Assembly: GCF_900231835.1 (NCBI RefSeq)
Contig: NZ_OCTN01000009.1
Coordinates: forward strand, 1-64,000
DNA from: Pontivivens marinum
GTDB lineage: Bacteria > Pseudomonadota > Alphaproteobacteria > Rhodobacterales > Rhodobacteraceae
DNA length: 64,000 nt
Direction: 5' to 3'
This document shows positions 25,313 through 34,028 of the stretch, one piece after another; the stretch's first letter is position 1; each line of letters starts with the position of its first letter. The notes under the pieces are model-generated. The model was not told the origin of the DNA. It ran no database searches and saw only the letters and a list, made by a program, of their open reading frames with translations. A program made the position numbers and the translations under genes.

Positions 25313-27706
25313 ATGGCCGACACTCTTCCCTCCCACGCCTCGGTTGTCGTTATCGGCGGCGGTATCATGGGGTGCTCTACCCTGTACCACCTCGCCAAAA
25401 TGGGTGTCTCCGATGCCATTTTGTTGGAGCGTAACGCCTTGACATCCGGCACGACGTGGCATTCTGCGGCGCAGGTGCGCGCGCTGCGTCATTCGAAAAA
25501 CCTGACGCGGATGATCCAGTATTCGGTGGATCTGTATTCGCAGCTGGAGCAGGAGACAGGGCAGGCCGTTGGCTGGATTCAAAAGGGATCGCTTTCCATC
25601 GCAACGAACCCCGACCGGCTGATCCACGTAAAACGGCAGGAGGCGCTCGCCCACGCATACGGCATCGACGCCCGTTCAATCTCACCGCAGGAGGCCAAGG
25701 AGCGTTGGCCGATGATGAACGGCGAAGACGTTCTGGGTGCAGTCTGGTCCCCCGACGATGGCCGTGTTTCACCGTCGGATGTCTGTGCCGCGCTGGTTAA
25801 GGGTGCAAAATCTCTAGGCGCGAAGATTTTCGAGCGGACAGGCGTGACCGGTGTTCTAACCGAAAACGGGCGCATTACCGGCGTTGAAACAACTCAGGGC
25901 ACTATCGCATGCGATGCAATCGCATTGTGCACCGGCCTGTGGTCGCGTGAAGTTGGCGCAATGGCCGGTGCCGAGGTTCCCGCGCTGGCCTGTGAGCATT
26001 TCTATCTGCTGACCAAACCGGTCGAGGGCATTGTCGGCAACATGCCTACGCTGTCCGACCACGATAACCACCTGTATATCCGCGACGATTCCGGCGGCCT
26101 GCTGGTCGGTTGCTTCGAGCCGATGGGCAAGCCAATCGCACCCGGTGTCCTGACCGAGGCATTCGAGTTCGGATTGCTGCCCGAGGATTGGGATCACTTC
26201 GAGCCGATGATGATGAACGCTCTGCACCGCTTGCCCGCGCTGGAAACAACCGAGGTCAAGATGCTGCTGAACGGACCGGAAAGCTTCACCCCCGATGGCA
26301 CCTTTATGCTGGGCGAAACGGCGGAAACGAAGGGGTTGTTCCTTGGCTGCGGCCTGAACTCCGTCGGGATGGCGTCGGGCGGTGGTGCGGGCATGAACCT
26401 GGCCCATGCGATTGTGCACGGCCACACGGCATATGATTTGACTGAGGCGGATGCGAAACGGTTCGCGCCGATCTTTAACAATATCGATCACCTGATGGCG
26501 CGTGCGCCTGAAATTCTGGGCACGCATTACGATATTGCATATCCCGGTAAGCAGCTGAAAACCGCCCGTGACCTGAGCAAACTGCCGCTGGACGCGGAAT
26601 ACCGTAAGGCAGGCGCGCATTTCGGGCAGGTTTATGGATGGGAGCGGCCGCTCTATTTCGGGAAAACAGCCGAGCCGACCATGCGCTTTGACCAGCCGGA
26701 TTGGTTCGAGAACGTAAAGGCCGAGGTAACTGCCGCCCATGAAAAAGCCGCGATCTTCGATGCGTCGCCCTTTGGAAAGATCGACGTAACCGGTCCTGAT
26801 GCGGAGGCATTCCTGCGCCACACCTGCGCAGGGCAGGTTCAGCGTAAGGCAGGATCGGTGATTTATAGCGCCGTCTTGAACAGCCGCGGCACATTCGAAT
26901 CCGACATCACCGCACATCGTCTGGCCGATCAGCATTACCGCCTGTTCGTGGGAACAAATGCGATCAAGCGGGATCTAAGCTGGTTTCGCCGCAGTTCCGA
27001 TGGCTACGACGTTACCCTAACCGACGTGACCGAGGAGTATGCAACGCTGGGCCTGATGGGGCCTGATACGGCGCGCATCGCCACGGCATTGCAGGCTGAG
27101 GGCCTGATTGATCTGGGATATTTCAAGGTTGGTCAGGGTCGCATCGCGGGTATCGACGTGACCGCTGCGCGCCTGTCCTATGTGGGTGAGGCCGGATGGG
27201 AAATCACCTGCAAGGCGGCGGATGCAAATGCGCTATATGCGGCCTTTGTCGCGCAGGGCGCGGTGCCCGCTGGTCTGTTCGCGCAAACCTCGATGCGGGT
27301 TGAGAAGGGCTTCTGCGCGATGGGGCATGAACTGGACGGCGACGTAAACCCGATTGCCGCAGGTCTGGATTTCGCGACCCGTAAAAAGGGCGGCTTTATC
27401 GGCGCGGAGGTTTTGGCCGAACTGCGCGAAAAGGGTGAAGAGGCCCGCGTCTTCTCTCTGAAATTTGACGATGAGGCGGCTATCGCGCTGGGGCATGAGC
27501 CGATCTATCTGAACGGTCAGATCATCGGGCAAACGTCCTCCTGTGCCTTTGGCTATCGCGTGGGCAAACCTGTTGCGCTGGGACATGCGCATCAGATGGT
27601 TGCGGATGGAGCCCGAGTGCAGGTCGATATTGCACGTCAGATGTTCGATGCGACTGTGGTTCAGGGGCCGCTTTATGATCCTGACGGCAACCGGATGAAG
27701 GTCTGA
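25313..27706 (+). CDS. FAD-dependent oxidoreductase with GcvT domain (dimethylglycine/sarcosine dehydrogenase family)
   Basis: A 797-residue two-part enzyme. The start is ATG 25313, just before the FAD motif VVVIGGGIMGCSTLYHLAKMG (about residues 11-31). The DAO-type oxidase domain fills roughly residues 10-380, followed by FAO_M and GCV_T/GCV_T_C domains (CSSFAFGYRVGKPVALGHA-type segment near the end). Family members oxidise N-methyl groups of dimethylglycine, sarcosine or other N-methyl amines and pass the one-carbon unit to tetrahydrofolate. The BKACE gene begins 3 bp after its stop. Substrate cannot be named from sequence; carnitine/betaine-derived or N-methyl amino acids fit the neighbours. 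Confidence 0.85.
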   Translation: MADTLPSHASVVVIGGGIMGCSTLYHLAKMGVSDAILLERNALTSGTTWHSAAQVRALRHSKNLTRMIQYSVDLYSQLEQETGQAVGWIQKGSLSIATNPDRLIHVKRQEALAHAYGIDARSISPQEAKERWPMMNGEDVLGAVWSPDDGRVSPSDVCAALVKGAKSLGAKIFERTGVTGVLTENGRITGVETTQGTIACDAIALCTGLWSREVGAMAGAEVPALACEHFYLLTKPVEGIVGNMPTLSDHDNHLYIRDDSGGLLVGCFEPMGKPIAPGVLTEAFEFGLLPEDWDHFEPMMMNALHRLPALETTEVKMLLNGPESFTPDGTFMLGETAETKGLFLGCGLNSVGMASGGGAGMNLAHAIVHGHTAYDLTEADAKRFAPIFNNIDHLMARAPEILGTHYDIAYPGKQLKTARDLSKLPLDAEYRKAGAHFGQVYGWERPLYFGKTAEPTMRFDQPDWFENVKAEVTAAHEKAAIFDASPFGKIDVTGPDAEAFLRHTCAGQVQRKAGSVIYSAVLNSRGTFESDITAHRLADQHYRLFVGTNAIKRDLSWFRRSSDGYDVTLTDVTEEYATLGLMGPDTARIATALQAEGLIDLGYFKVGQGRIAGIDVTAARLSYVGEAGWEITCKAADANALYAAFVAQGAVPAGLFAQTSMRVEKGFCAMGHELDGDVNPIAAGLDFATRKKGGFIGAEVLAELREKGEEARVFSLKFDDEAAIALGHEPIYLNGQIIGQTSSCAFGYRVGKPVALGHAHQMVADGARVQVDIARQMFDATVVQGPLYDPDGNRMKV

Positions 27707-27709
27707 CCC

Positions 27710-28468
27710 ATGACGCGCCCCTTCATCATGGTGGCCCCAAACGGGGCACGGCGTGGTCCAGCCGATCACGCCACGCTGCCGATCACCACGGATCAGATCG
27801 TCGCCACGGCAATGTCGTGCCGTGATGCAGGGGCGGATGCAGTGCACCTGCATATTCGGGATAAACAGGGTCAGCATTCACTCGATGCTGGCCAATATAT
27901 CGAAACGGTGGCGGAGCTAACTCGTGTCGTGCCGGAGCTGCGCATCCAAATTACAACCGAGGCTGCCGGGGTTTTCGATGTCGCAACCCAGTTGCAGTGC
28001 CTGTCGCAGGTGCGGCCCGATTGGGCGTCGATCTCCATCCGCGAAATCGCCCGCGACCCCGTACTTGCCGCAAAGGTTTATGGCTGCTGCGCGGATCAAG
28101 GGGCGGAGGTGCAGCATATCCTCTATGACACCGCCGACATCGCATTGCTGCGGGATTGGCAGGCGCTGGGCATTGTGGGGCAGGGGCAATCCTCGGTCCT
28201 ATTCGTGTTGGGCCGCTATTCCGCTGGGCAAGTTTCAGCGCCCGTTGATCTAGAACCGTTTCGTGCCGCGATGCCGGATGTGCAGGACTGGATGGTCTGC
28301 GCCTTTGGCTCGCGTGAGCATGATTGCCTGCTGGCCACGGCACAGCAGGGCGGTGATCTGCGCGTTGGTTTTGAAAACAGTTTGACCGATCATTCCGACC
28401 GGCCGCACCCCGATAACGCGGCGTCTGTCGCGGCGTTGCGCTCTCTGCTCGAAAGGCATTCGTTATGA
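27710..28468 (+). CDS. Beta-keto acid cleavage enzyme (BKACE, DUF849)
   Basis: A 252-residue TIM-barrel protein with the BKACE N-terminus FIMVAPNGARRGPADHATLPIT and the metal-ligand motif VHLHIRD (about residues 44-50). BKACE enzymes condense a beta-keto acid with acetyl-CoA to give acetoacetate and a new CoA ester; characterised members act on 3-keto-5-aminohexanoate or dehydrocarnitine. It is somewhat shorter than typical (about 270-310). It is packed between the flavoprotein (3-bp gap) and the transaminase (ATGA overlap), so the three form an operon. Substrate unknown. Confidence 0.85.
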   Translation: MTRPFIMVAPNGARRGPADHATLPITTDQIVATAMSCRDAGADAVHLHIRDKQGQHSLDAGQYIETVAELTRVVPELRIQITTEAAGVFDVATQLQCLSQVRPDWASISIREIARDPVLAAKVYGCCADQGAEVQHILYDTADIALLRDWQALGIVGQGQSSVLFVLGRYSAGQVSAPVDLEPFRAAMPDVQDWMVCAFGSREHDCLLATAQQGGDLRVGFENSLTDHSDRPHPDNAASVAALRSLLERHSL

Positions 28469-29793
28469 GCCACGTTTTTCCCCGCCATTGCCATTCAGAC
28501 TTGCCAACAGCGGTTGGGGGCGATGGATGCTACCTGATTGATGCCGATGGAAAACGCTATTTTGATGGATCGGGCGGCGCGGCTGTTTCTTGCCTTGGTC
28601 ATTCGAACTCGCGGGTGCGCGACGCGATCAAGGCGCAGGTGGACCAACTTGCCTTTGCCCACACGGGCTTCTTCACATCCGATCCGGCGGAGAAATTGGC
28701 GGATCTGCTGATTGCAAATGCCCCCAGCAATCTGGACCGTGTGTACTTCGTTTCAGGTGGGTCCGAGGCGGTGGAAAGCGCGATCAAGCTGGCGCGGCAA
28801 TATTTCGTTGAACGGGGTGAGCCACAGCGCAAGCATCTGATCGCCCGTCGGCAAAGCTATCACGGCAACACCATCGGCGCATTGTCCGCTGGTGGAAACG
28901 CGCTGCGCCGCCAGCAATTCGCCCCACTCTTGCTGGAGATCAGCCACATCGCGCCCTGCTATGAATATGCGGAGCGGCCAGCCGATGAAACGCTGCATGA
29001 TTATGGTCAGCGCGTTGCAAATGAGTTGGAGACGGAAATCCAACGTCTGGGGCCGGAAAACGTGATGGCTTTCATTGCGGAGCCTGTGGTGGGCGCAACG
29101 CTGGGCGCTGTTCCTGCCGTTCCGGGGTATTTCAAACGTGTGCGCGAGATTTGCGATCAGCATGGTGTGCTGCTGATTTTGGACGAGGTGATGTGCGGTA
29201 TGGGCCGCACCGGCCATCTGTTTGCCTGTCAGGCAGATGGTATCGCACCGGATATCCTGTGCGTCGCCAAGGGGTTGGGTGCGGGCTATCAGCCTATTGG
29301 CGCGATGCTGGCTTCGAAATCGGTTTACGCGACCATCGCTGACGGCACCGGTTTTTTCCAGCACGGGCACACCTATATCGGGCACCCTGTTGCGGCGGCG
29401 GCTGGTCTTGCCGTCGTCTCGGAATTACTGGAGCGTGATCTGATCCCGCAAGTGCAGGCGCGTGGTGACTACCTGCAATCCGCATTGCAGACATGTTTCG
29501 CGCAGAAACAGTATGTTGGTGATATTCGCGGCGTTGGCCTGTTTCGGGGGATCGAATTCGTAGCGGATCGCGCGACGAAGCACCCCTTTGATCCGGCGCT
29601 TGGCCTTGCAGGTAAGATCAAAAAGGCGGCCTTTGCCGAGGGTCTGATTTGCTATCCGATGCCCGGCACGCGGGACGGGTGTAATGGCGATCACGTGCTG
29701 CTGGCCCCTCCCTTCATCGCGTCAGAGGCTGAATTGGACGAAATGGTCGGCCGTTTATCGCGTGCTGTTGATACAGTGATCGCAGCAATTTGA
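28465..29793 (+). CDS. Class III aminotransferase
   Basis: A 442-residue class III PLP enzyme: FVSGGSEAVESAIKLARQYF (phosphate-binding region), LLILDEVMCGMGRTG with the PLP aspartate, and the Schiff-base lysine in CVAKGLGAGYQPIGAM. The ATG overlaps the BKACE stop. It would deaminate an omega-amino or beta-amino acid, possibly giving the keto acid cleaved by the BKACE enzyme. It differs clearly from the class III enzyme at 4.7 kb. A strong hairpin follows it. Confidence 0.87.
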   Translation: MSHVFPRHCHSDLPTAVGGDGCYLIDADGKRYFDGSGGAAVSCLGHSNSRVRDAIKAQVDQLAFAHTGFFTSDPAEKLADLLIANAPSNLDRVYFVSGGSEAVESAIKLARQYFVERGEPQRKHLIARRQSYHGNTIGALSAGGNALRRQQFAPLLLEISHIAPCYEYAERPADETLHDYGQRVANELETEIQRLGPENVMAFIAEPVVGATLGAVPAVPGYFKRVREICDQHGVLLILDEVMCGMGRTGHLFACQADGIAPDILCVAKGLGAGYQPIGAMLASKSVYATIADGTGFFQHGHTYIGHPVAAAAGLAVVSELLERDLIPQVQARGDYLQSALQTCFAQKQYVGDIRGVGLFRGIEFVADRATKHPFDPALGLAGKIKKAAFAEGLICYPMPGTRDGCNGDHVLLAPPFIASEAELDEMVGRLSRAVDTVIAAI

Positions 29794-29801
29794 GCCGGTC
29801 T

Positions 29802-29833
29802 CACGCACTGCGGGCAATCACCTGCGGTGCGTG
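29802..29833 (+). terminator. Long hairpin ending the flavoprotein-BKACE-transaminase operon
   Basis: A 13-bp stem (arms 29802-29814 and 29821-29833, two G-T wobbles, loop CAATCA) begins 8 bp after the transaminase stop. There is no T run. It is a likely transcript end. Confidence 0.55.
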
Positions 29834-29953
29834 CAACATGATACGTGTCACCGCCAAATATCACAATTTTAGGCTCGGCGAGGCAAAAGTATTGAAAAAT
29901 GTCGTAAATTGTAGGGATAGTGAAGTCTGAAGTATTCGTTTTGTGAATTTTCA

Positions 29954-30763
29954 ATGGGGGCATTGATAACGCGGGAGAGTAGCTTGGGGCGGTACATACG
30001 CGATGACGGTGACGACCTGCTGATTGGCTGGTTGGAACGCAAGGGTGATGATTTTCCCTTCTATCGGGGGCGACCCGTTGCGCTGACTCTATTCGACTGG
30101 GTTATTATTCTTGCGGCCGTTGTAGCGGGTGTCGGGCTGCTCTTTACCACGCTTGCATTATTCCCGTCGGGATTGGCCGGTTTCATACCGGCCATCGTTT
30201 ATGTCGCGGTTCCGTTAGGTGCATTGATTTTGGTCGCCGGCTCAAGCTGGACAGCTCTTTTCCGACCGTTGCAGTGGAATGATGCTGTCATAATCCTCGG
30301 CTTCTTTCTGCTGAATGCTGCGGTTACGATCGGGGTCGGCGCGCTGGCGGTTAACCTGTTCGAAACGTCGAGAAATCCTGCGGTTGCCATAATCGAGACC
30401 TCCACAGATTTTGAGCGCGCTTTGTTCTTTCTCAAGGCGGTTATCCAGCTTTTGGGAGAGGAAATCTTCTCCGTTCTACCGTTTCTTGCAATGCTCGCAT
30501 GGTTGTATCATTCGGTCGGAATTCGGCGCACGAAGGCGGTTTTTCTCGCGGCGTTGGTGGCCTCGATATTGTTCGCGCTAATCCACTTGCCGACCTATCA
30601 ATGGCACTTGCCTCAAGCATTGGTTGCCTTGGTGCCGATTAGAATGGTTTTGCTGCTGCCATATATCATCACCAAGAATATCTGGGTTTCGACGGCCGTT
30701 CATGTGTTGAATGACTGGGCGATATTTGGCCTTCCGCTGGTTGTTGCAATGGCCGCCCACTAG
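29954..30763 (+). CDS. CPBP-family intramembrane metalloprotease-like protein
   Basis: A 269-residue membrane protein with about six to seven hydrophobic segments. The three CPBP (Abi/CaaX-like) motifs are recognisable: GEEIFSVLPFLAML (glutamate pair, about residues 165-178), FALIHLPTY (FxxxH) and HVLNDW. The first motif is normally EExxxR; here the arginine position is valine. CPBP proteins cleave or process membrane-associated substrates, and some act in bacteriocin immunity. It stands alone between two operons, with its own upstream region. Function unknown. Confidence 0.7.
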   Translation: MGALITRESSLGRYIRDDGDDLLIGWLERKGDDFPFYRGRPVALTLFDWVIILAAVVAGVGLLFTTLALFPSGLAGFIPAIVYVAVPLGALILVAGSSWTALFRPLQWNDAVIILGFFLLNAAVTIGVGALAVNLFETSRNPAVAIIETSTDFERALFFLKAVIQLLGEEIFSVLPFLAMLAWLYHSVGIRRTKAVFLAALVASILFALIHLPTYQWHLPQALVALVPIRMVLLLPYIITKNIWVSTAVHVLNDWAIFGLPLVVAMAAH

Positions 30764-30856
30764 CGTTGAACCGCCAATTTTCGAGGTGCGCACTGCTATG
30801 CCTGATTTTCGCGAGCGGCACAGGGGCGGGCTACGTCATGGATCGGTCATCGAAGA

Positions 30857-30886
30857 ATTGGACATTGCGCGGATGTCTTGCATTAA
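30857..30886 (+). promoter_or_regulatory. Candidate sigma70 promoter for the binding-protein gene at 30917
   Basis: TTGGAC and CATTAA separated by 17 bp lie about 30-60 bp upstream of the PotD-like gene. The -35 box is good and the -10 box is weak. Position is approximate. Confidence 0.3.
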
Positions 30887-30916
30887 TGCGGCCATCTCAA
30901 ATCGAAGGAATCGAAC

Positions 30917-31984
30917 ATGGGTATGAAAACGGGACTTTTCACAACGACGCTTCTGGTGACAGCTATGTCTGTGACAGCAGCACAGGCAGACACTCTGCGT
31001 TTGCTGACATGGGGTGGCTACGCACCTGATGATGTGATCGAGATGTTCGAGGCGGAAACCGGCCACACCGTTGAGGTCACAACCTCCAACAACGAAGAAA
31101 TGATCGCAAAGCTGCGCGCAACCAATGGCGGCGGATTCGATCTGGCACAGCCTAGTCAGGATCGCATCACCAGCGCACAGGAAGAGTTCGGCATCTACAA
31201 GCCGATCGACATGTCGCGTGTCGATGCGGCGCAGTTCATCCCCTCCATGCTGGAAGCAACCGCTGGCAACACCACGTTCGAGGGTGAAGTCTACGGTCTG
31301 CCCCATGTTTGGGGAACCAGCGGTCTGGTCGTGAATACCGCGCAGGCGGGCGACGTGACTGACTATACCGACCTGTGTGACGAATCCGTTGCGGGCCGTG
31401 TTTCCTATCGCCTGAAGCGTCCAACGCTGATCGGTTTTGCCTATTCCATGGGCCTCGACCCATTCGCAGCCTATGACGATACCGAGGAATACACTGCTAT
31501 TCTGGATCAGGTTGAGGCAGCACTGATCGAGTGTAAGGCCAACGTCAAAACCTATTGGGATGGCGGCGACGAGATCAAGAACCTGCTGCGTTCCGGCGAA
31601 GTTGTTGCCGCAATGGCATGGGATACTGGCGGTTGGCAGCTGAACGCCGACGATGCGGACATCACCTTTGTCGCACCAGAGGCAGGCGCACTAGGCTGGA
31701 TCGATACATTCGTTCTGCCAGCACGCGGTCGCGCGGATGATGCAGCATATGACTGGATCAACTTCGTTATGCGCCCTGAAATCGCGTCGATGATCACCAA
31801 CACGGCCGGCAACTTCACCGCTGCTGTCGATGGTGCTGTTGATGTCAGCGCTGATCTGAAGGCCCGCTACGAGGGCAGCTTCGATCAGGCGGCAATCGAC
31901 AACATCAAGTGGTACCCACCTGTTCCCGCCGGTCTGGAGGCACTGGAAGGTGCAGCACTGGACCGCATCAACGCGGCGAACTAA
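30917..31984 (+). CDS. Polyamine-type ABC transporter binding protein (PotD-like)
   Basis: A 355-residue periplasmic protein with a signal peptide (about residues 1-24, AQA). The mature start TLRLLTWGGYAPDDVIEMFEAETG is typical of the spermidine/putrescine-binding family. AAGGA lies 7 nt before the ATG. It is followed by a hairpin and then by the ATPase and two permease genes, a complete importer. PotD-like proteins also bind other cationic or N-methylated compounds, so the neighbouring flavoprotein-BKACE operon and the ectoine genes leave the true ligand open. Confidence 0.87.
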   Translation: MGMKTGLFTTTLLVTAMSVTAAQADTLRLLTWGGYAPDDVIEMFEAETGHTVEVTTSNNEEMIAKLRATNGGGFDLAQPSQDRITSAQEEFGIYKPIDMSRVDAAQFIPSMLEATAGNTTFEGEVYGLPHVWGTSGLVVNTAQAGDVTDYTDLCDESVAGRVSYRLKRPTLIGFAYSMGLDPFAAYDDTEEYTAILDQVEAALIECKANVKTYWDGGDEIKNLLRSGEVVAAMAWDTGGWQLNADDADITFVAPEAGALGWIDTFVLPARGRADDAAYDWINFVMRPEIASMITNTAGNFTAAVDGAVDVSADLKARYEGSFDQAAIDNIKWYPPVPAGLEALEGAALDRINAAN

Positions 31985-32006
31985 ACGGTCGGATATGTTG
32001 AAGTGG

Positions 32007-32031
32007 GGAGGGGCGCGATCTGCGCCCCTCC
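32007..32031 (+). terminator. Hairpin between binding-protein and ATPase genes
   Basis: GGAGGGGCGC (32007-32016) pairs perfectly with GCGCCCCTCC (32022-32031) around a 5-nt loop, followed by TTATT. It should attenuate transcription into the ATPase and permease genes. Confidence 0.65.
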
Positions 32032-32055
32032 TTATTGAATTGAAGGGTCTTGCCT

Positions 32056-33162
32056 ATGTCTGCCACTCCCGATTTGGAATGCATCGATCTAACCAAAGAT
32101 TTTAACGATTTTCGTGCTGTCGATCAGGTTAGCTTTGATGTCCCGCCGGGGTCGTTTTTCTCCATCCTTGGACCATCAGGATGCGGTAAAACTACTCTGC
32201 TGCGCATGATTGCCGGTTTCCAGTTTCCAACCAGTGGCGATTTACAGATCAAGGGTAAGTCCATGATCGGCGTCGGGCCGAACAAGCGCCCCGTCTCCAT
32301 GGTTTTTCAGCATCTCGCCCTGTTCCCGATGATGAATATCGGTGAAAATGTTGGCTTCGGCCTGCGTCAGCGCGGTGTGAACAAGTCCGAGATCAAAACA
32401 CGGGTTGAGCGGGTGTTGGAGCGTGTGGGCCTGCCCGGCATCACCGATCGCAAGGTTGACCAGCTATCAGGCGGCCAAAAACAGCGTGTGGCGATTGCGC
32501 GGTGCATGGTTCTGGAACCCGATGTGTTGCTGCTGGACGAACCGTTGGGCGCGCTGGATCTCAAGCTGCGTGAGCACATGAAGGTCGAGCTGAAATCGCT
32601 ACAGGCCGAGTTTAACACCACCTTCGTCTATATCACGCATGACCAATCCGAAGCTTTGGTGATGAGCGACAAGATCGCCGTGATGAACAAGGGGCGCTTT
32701 GATCAGATCGGTACGGCGCGCGATCTCTATTACGAACCCCACAGCGCATTCGTCGCGGGCTTTGTCGGGGATGCGAACCGGTTCGAGGGTAAGGTAACAG
32801 CCGTGAACGGTGATGCCGTCGAGGTGGTCACCGATAAGGGTTTGCAGCTAAAGGCGAGGACCATCAACGGCACCGTCGCCGCCGGTCAGCGGGCGCAGGT
32901 CTTCATCCGGCCTGAGGCAATCAGGCTGGCGCAAAACGCAGCGGATGCAGATCTGGGTGCGGATGCGCGCAACTACACCGTGCAAAGCGTTCTGTTCAAC
33001 GGGGCGAACAGCCTCGCCATTTTGCGTGACGCGGTGTCGGGGGAAATCCTGAACGTTACGCTGCCGCAAACCGGCACCTTCCTTGGTTTGAACAAGGGCG
33101 ATACGGTTTACGCACAATGGAACCCACAACAGGCCAGATGTTATCTGGTTGAAGGTCAGTAA
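32056..33162 (+). CDS. Polyamine-type ABC transporter ATPase (PotA-like)
   Basis: A 368-residue ATPase. The start is ATG 32056, with AAGGG 8 nt upstream, rather than the TTG two codons earlier. Walker A GPSGCGKTT (about residues 37-45), signature LSGGQKQRVAIARC, Walker B VLLLDEPLGALD, switch TFVYITHDQSEA, then a TOBE_2 C-terminal domain that is usual in PotA. It energises the two permeases encoded next. The permease ATG is 1 bp beyond its stop. Confidence 0.88.
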   Translation: MSATPDLECIDLTKDFNDFRAVDQVSFDVPPGSFFSILGPSGCGKTTLLRMIAGFQFPTSGDLQIKGKSMIGVGPNKRPVSMVFQHLALFPMMNIGENVGFGLRQRGVNKSEIKTRVERVLERVGLPGITDRKVDQLSGGQKQRVAIARCMVLEPDVLLLDEPLGALDLKLREHMKVELKSLQAEFNTTFVYITHDQSEALVMSDKIAVMNKGRFDQIGTARDLYYEPHSAFVAGFVGDANRFEGKVTAVNGDAVEVVTDKGLQLKARTINGTVAAGQRAQVFIRPEAIRLAQNAADADLGADARNYTVQSVLFNGANSLAILRDAVSGEILNVTLPQTGTFLGLNKGDTVYAQWNPQQARCYLVEGQ

Positions 33163-33163
33163 G

Positions 33164-34027
33164 ATGACCTCAGATAAATCCAAACTGGGCTTTTACCTGC
33201 TGCTGGCGCCGCTGCTGCTATGGCTGGTCGTGCTGATTATCCTCCCCCATATCGGCCTGTTTTTCGTTTCAATCAGCGAGAAAGTCGGCGTTCGGGAATA
33301 TGAAACCGGCCTTGGCAATTACGCGGTGTTTTTCAACGAGCCGCTTTATTGGCGGACTTTTGCGCGCACTGCGATCATGTCGATTTCAACGACGGCACTG
33401 ACGCTGATCCTCGGCTTTCCGATTGCGTATTACATTGCCAAAATGACCCGTGGTCGCACGAAAACAACTTTGTTTTTGATGTGCCTGATCCCGTTCTGGG
33501 TGTCGGAGCTGGTGCGGACATTCGGCTGGATGATCCTGTTGCGCGAAACGGGAATTATCTCGAACGCGCTGCAATCTATCGGCCTGATCTCTGGTCCGGT
33601 GGAGTTTTTGTATAACGACGCCGCGATCATGGTCGGGCTGGTCTATACCTCGATCCTGTTCATGATTGTGCCGCTGGTCACCACGCTGGACAGTCTGGAC
33701 GACAGCATGATCGAGGCAGGCTATGATCTGGGTGGAAACGGCGTTTCGATCCTGCGTGAGATCATCATACCCCACGCTATGCCCGGCATCGTTTCGGGCT
33801 GTATCGTGGTGTTTATGCTGTCGCTGGGCAATTACCTGACGCCGATTTTGCTGGGTGGTAAGGATAGCCTGTGGTTCACGGGGCTGATCTATACGCAATT
33901 CATTACGCGATTTAACTGGGAGCTCGGCTCTGCCTTTGGCTTCCTGCTGCTGGCGCTGTCCTCGGGCATTGTGTTCCTTGGGCTAAAGCTGTCGCGTCAA
34001 ACGCTGACTGAAACGATGGGGCGCTAA
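33164..34027 (+). CDS. Polyamine-type ABC permease (PotB-like)
   Basis: A 287-residue inner-membrane permease with six hydrophobic segments. The start is ATG 33164, with GAAGG upstream. The coupling loop is IEAGYDLGGNGVSILREIIIPHAMPG, a PotB-type EAA variant. It forms a heterodimer with the next gene product. One bp separates its stop from the next start. Confidence 0.87.
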   Translation: MTSDKSKLGFYLLLAPLLLWLVVLIILPHIGLFFVSISEKVGVREYETGLGNYAVFFNEPLYWRTFARTAIMSISTTALTLILGFPIAYYIAKMTRGRTKTTLFLMCLIPFWVSELVRTFGWMILLRETGIISNALQSIGLISGPVEFLYNDAAIMVGLVYTSILFMIVPLVTTLDSLDDSMIEAGYDLGGNGVSILREIIIPHAMPGIVSGCIVVFMLSLGNYLTPILLGGKDSLWFTGLIYTQFITRFNWELGSAFGFLLLALSSGIVFLGLKLSRQTLTETMGR

Positions 34028-34028
34028 G

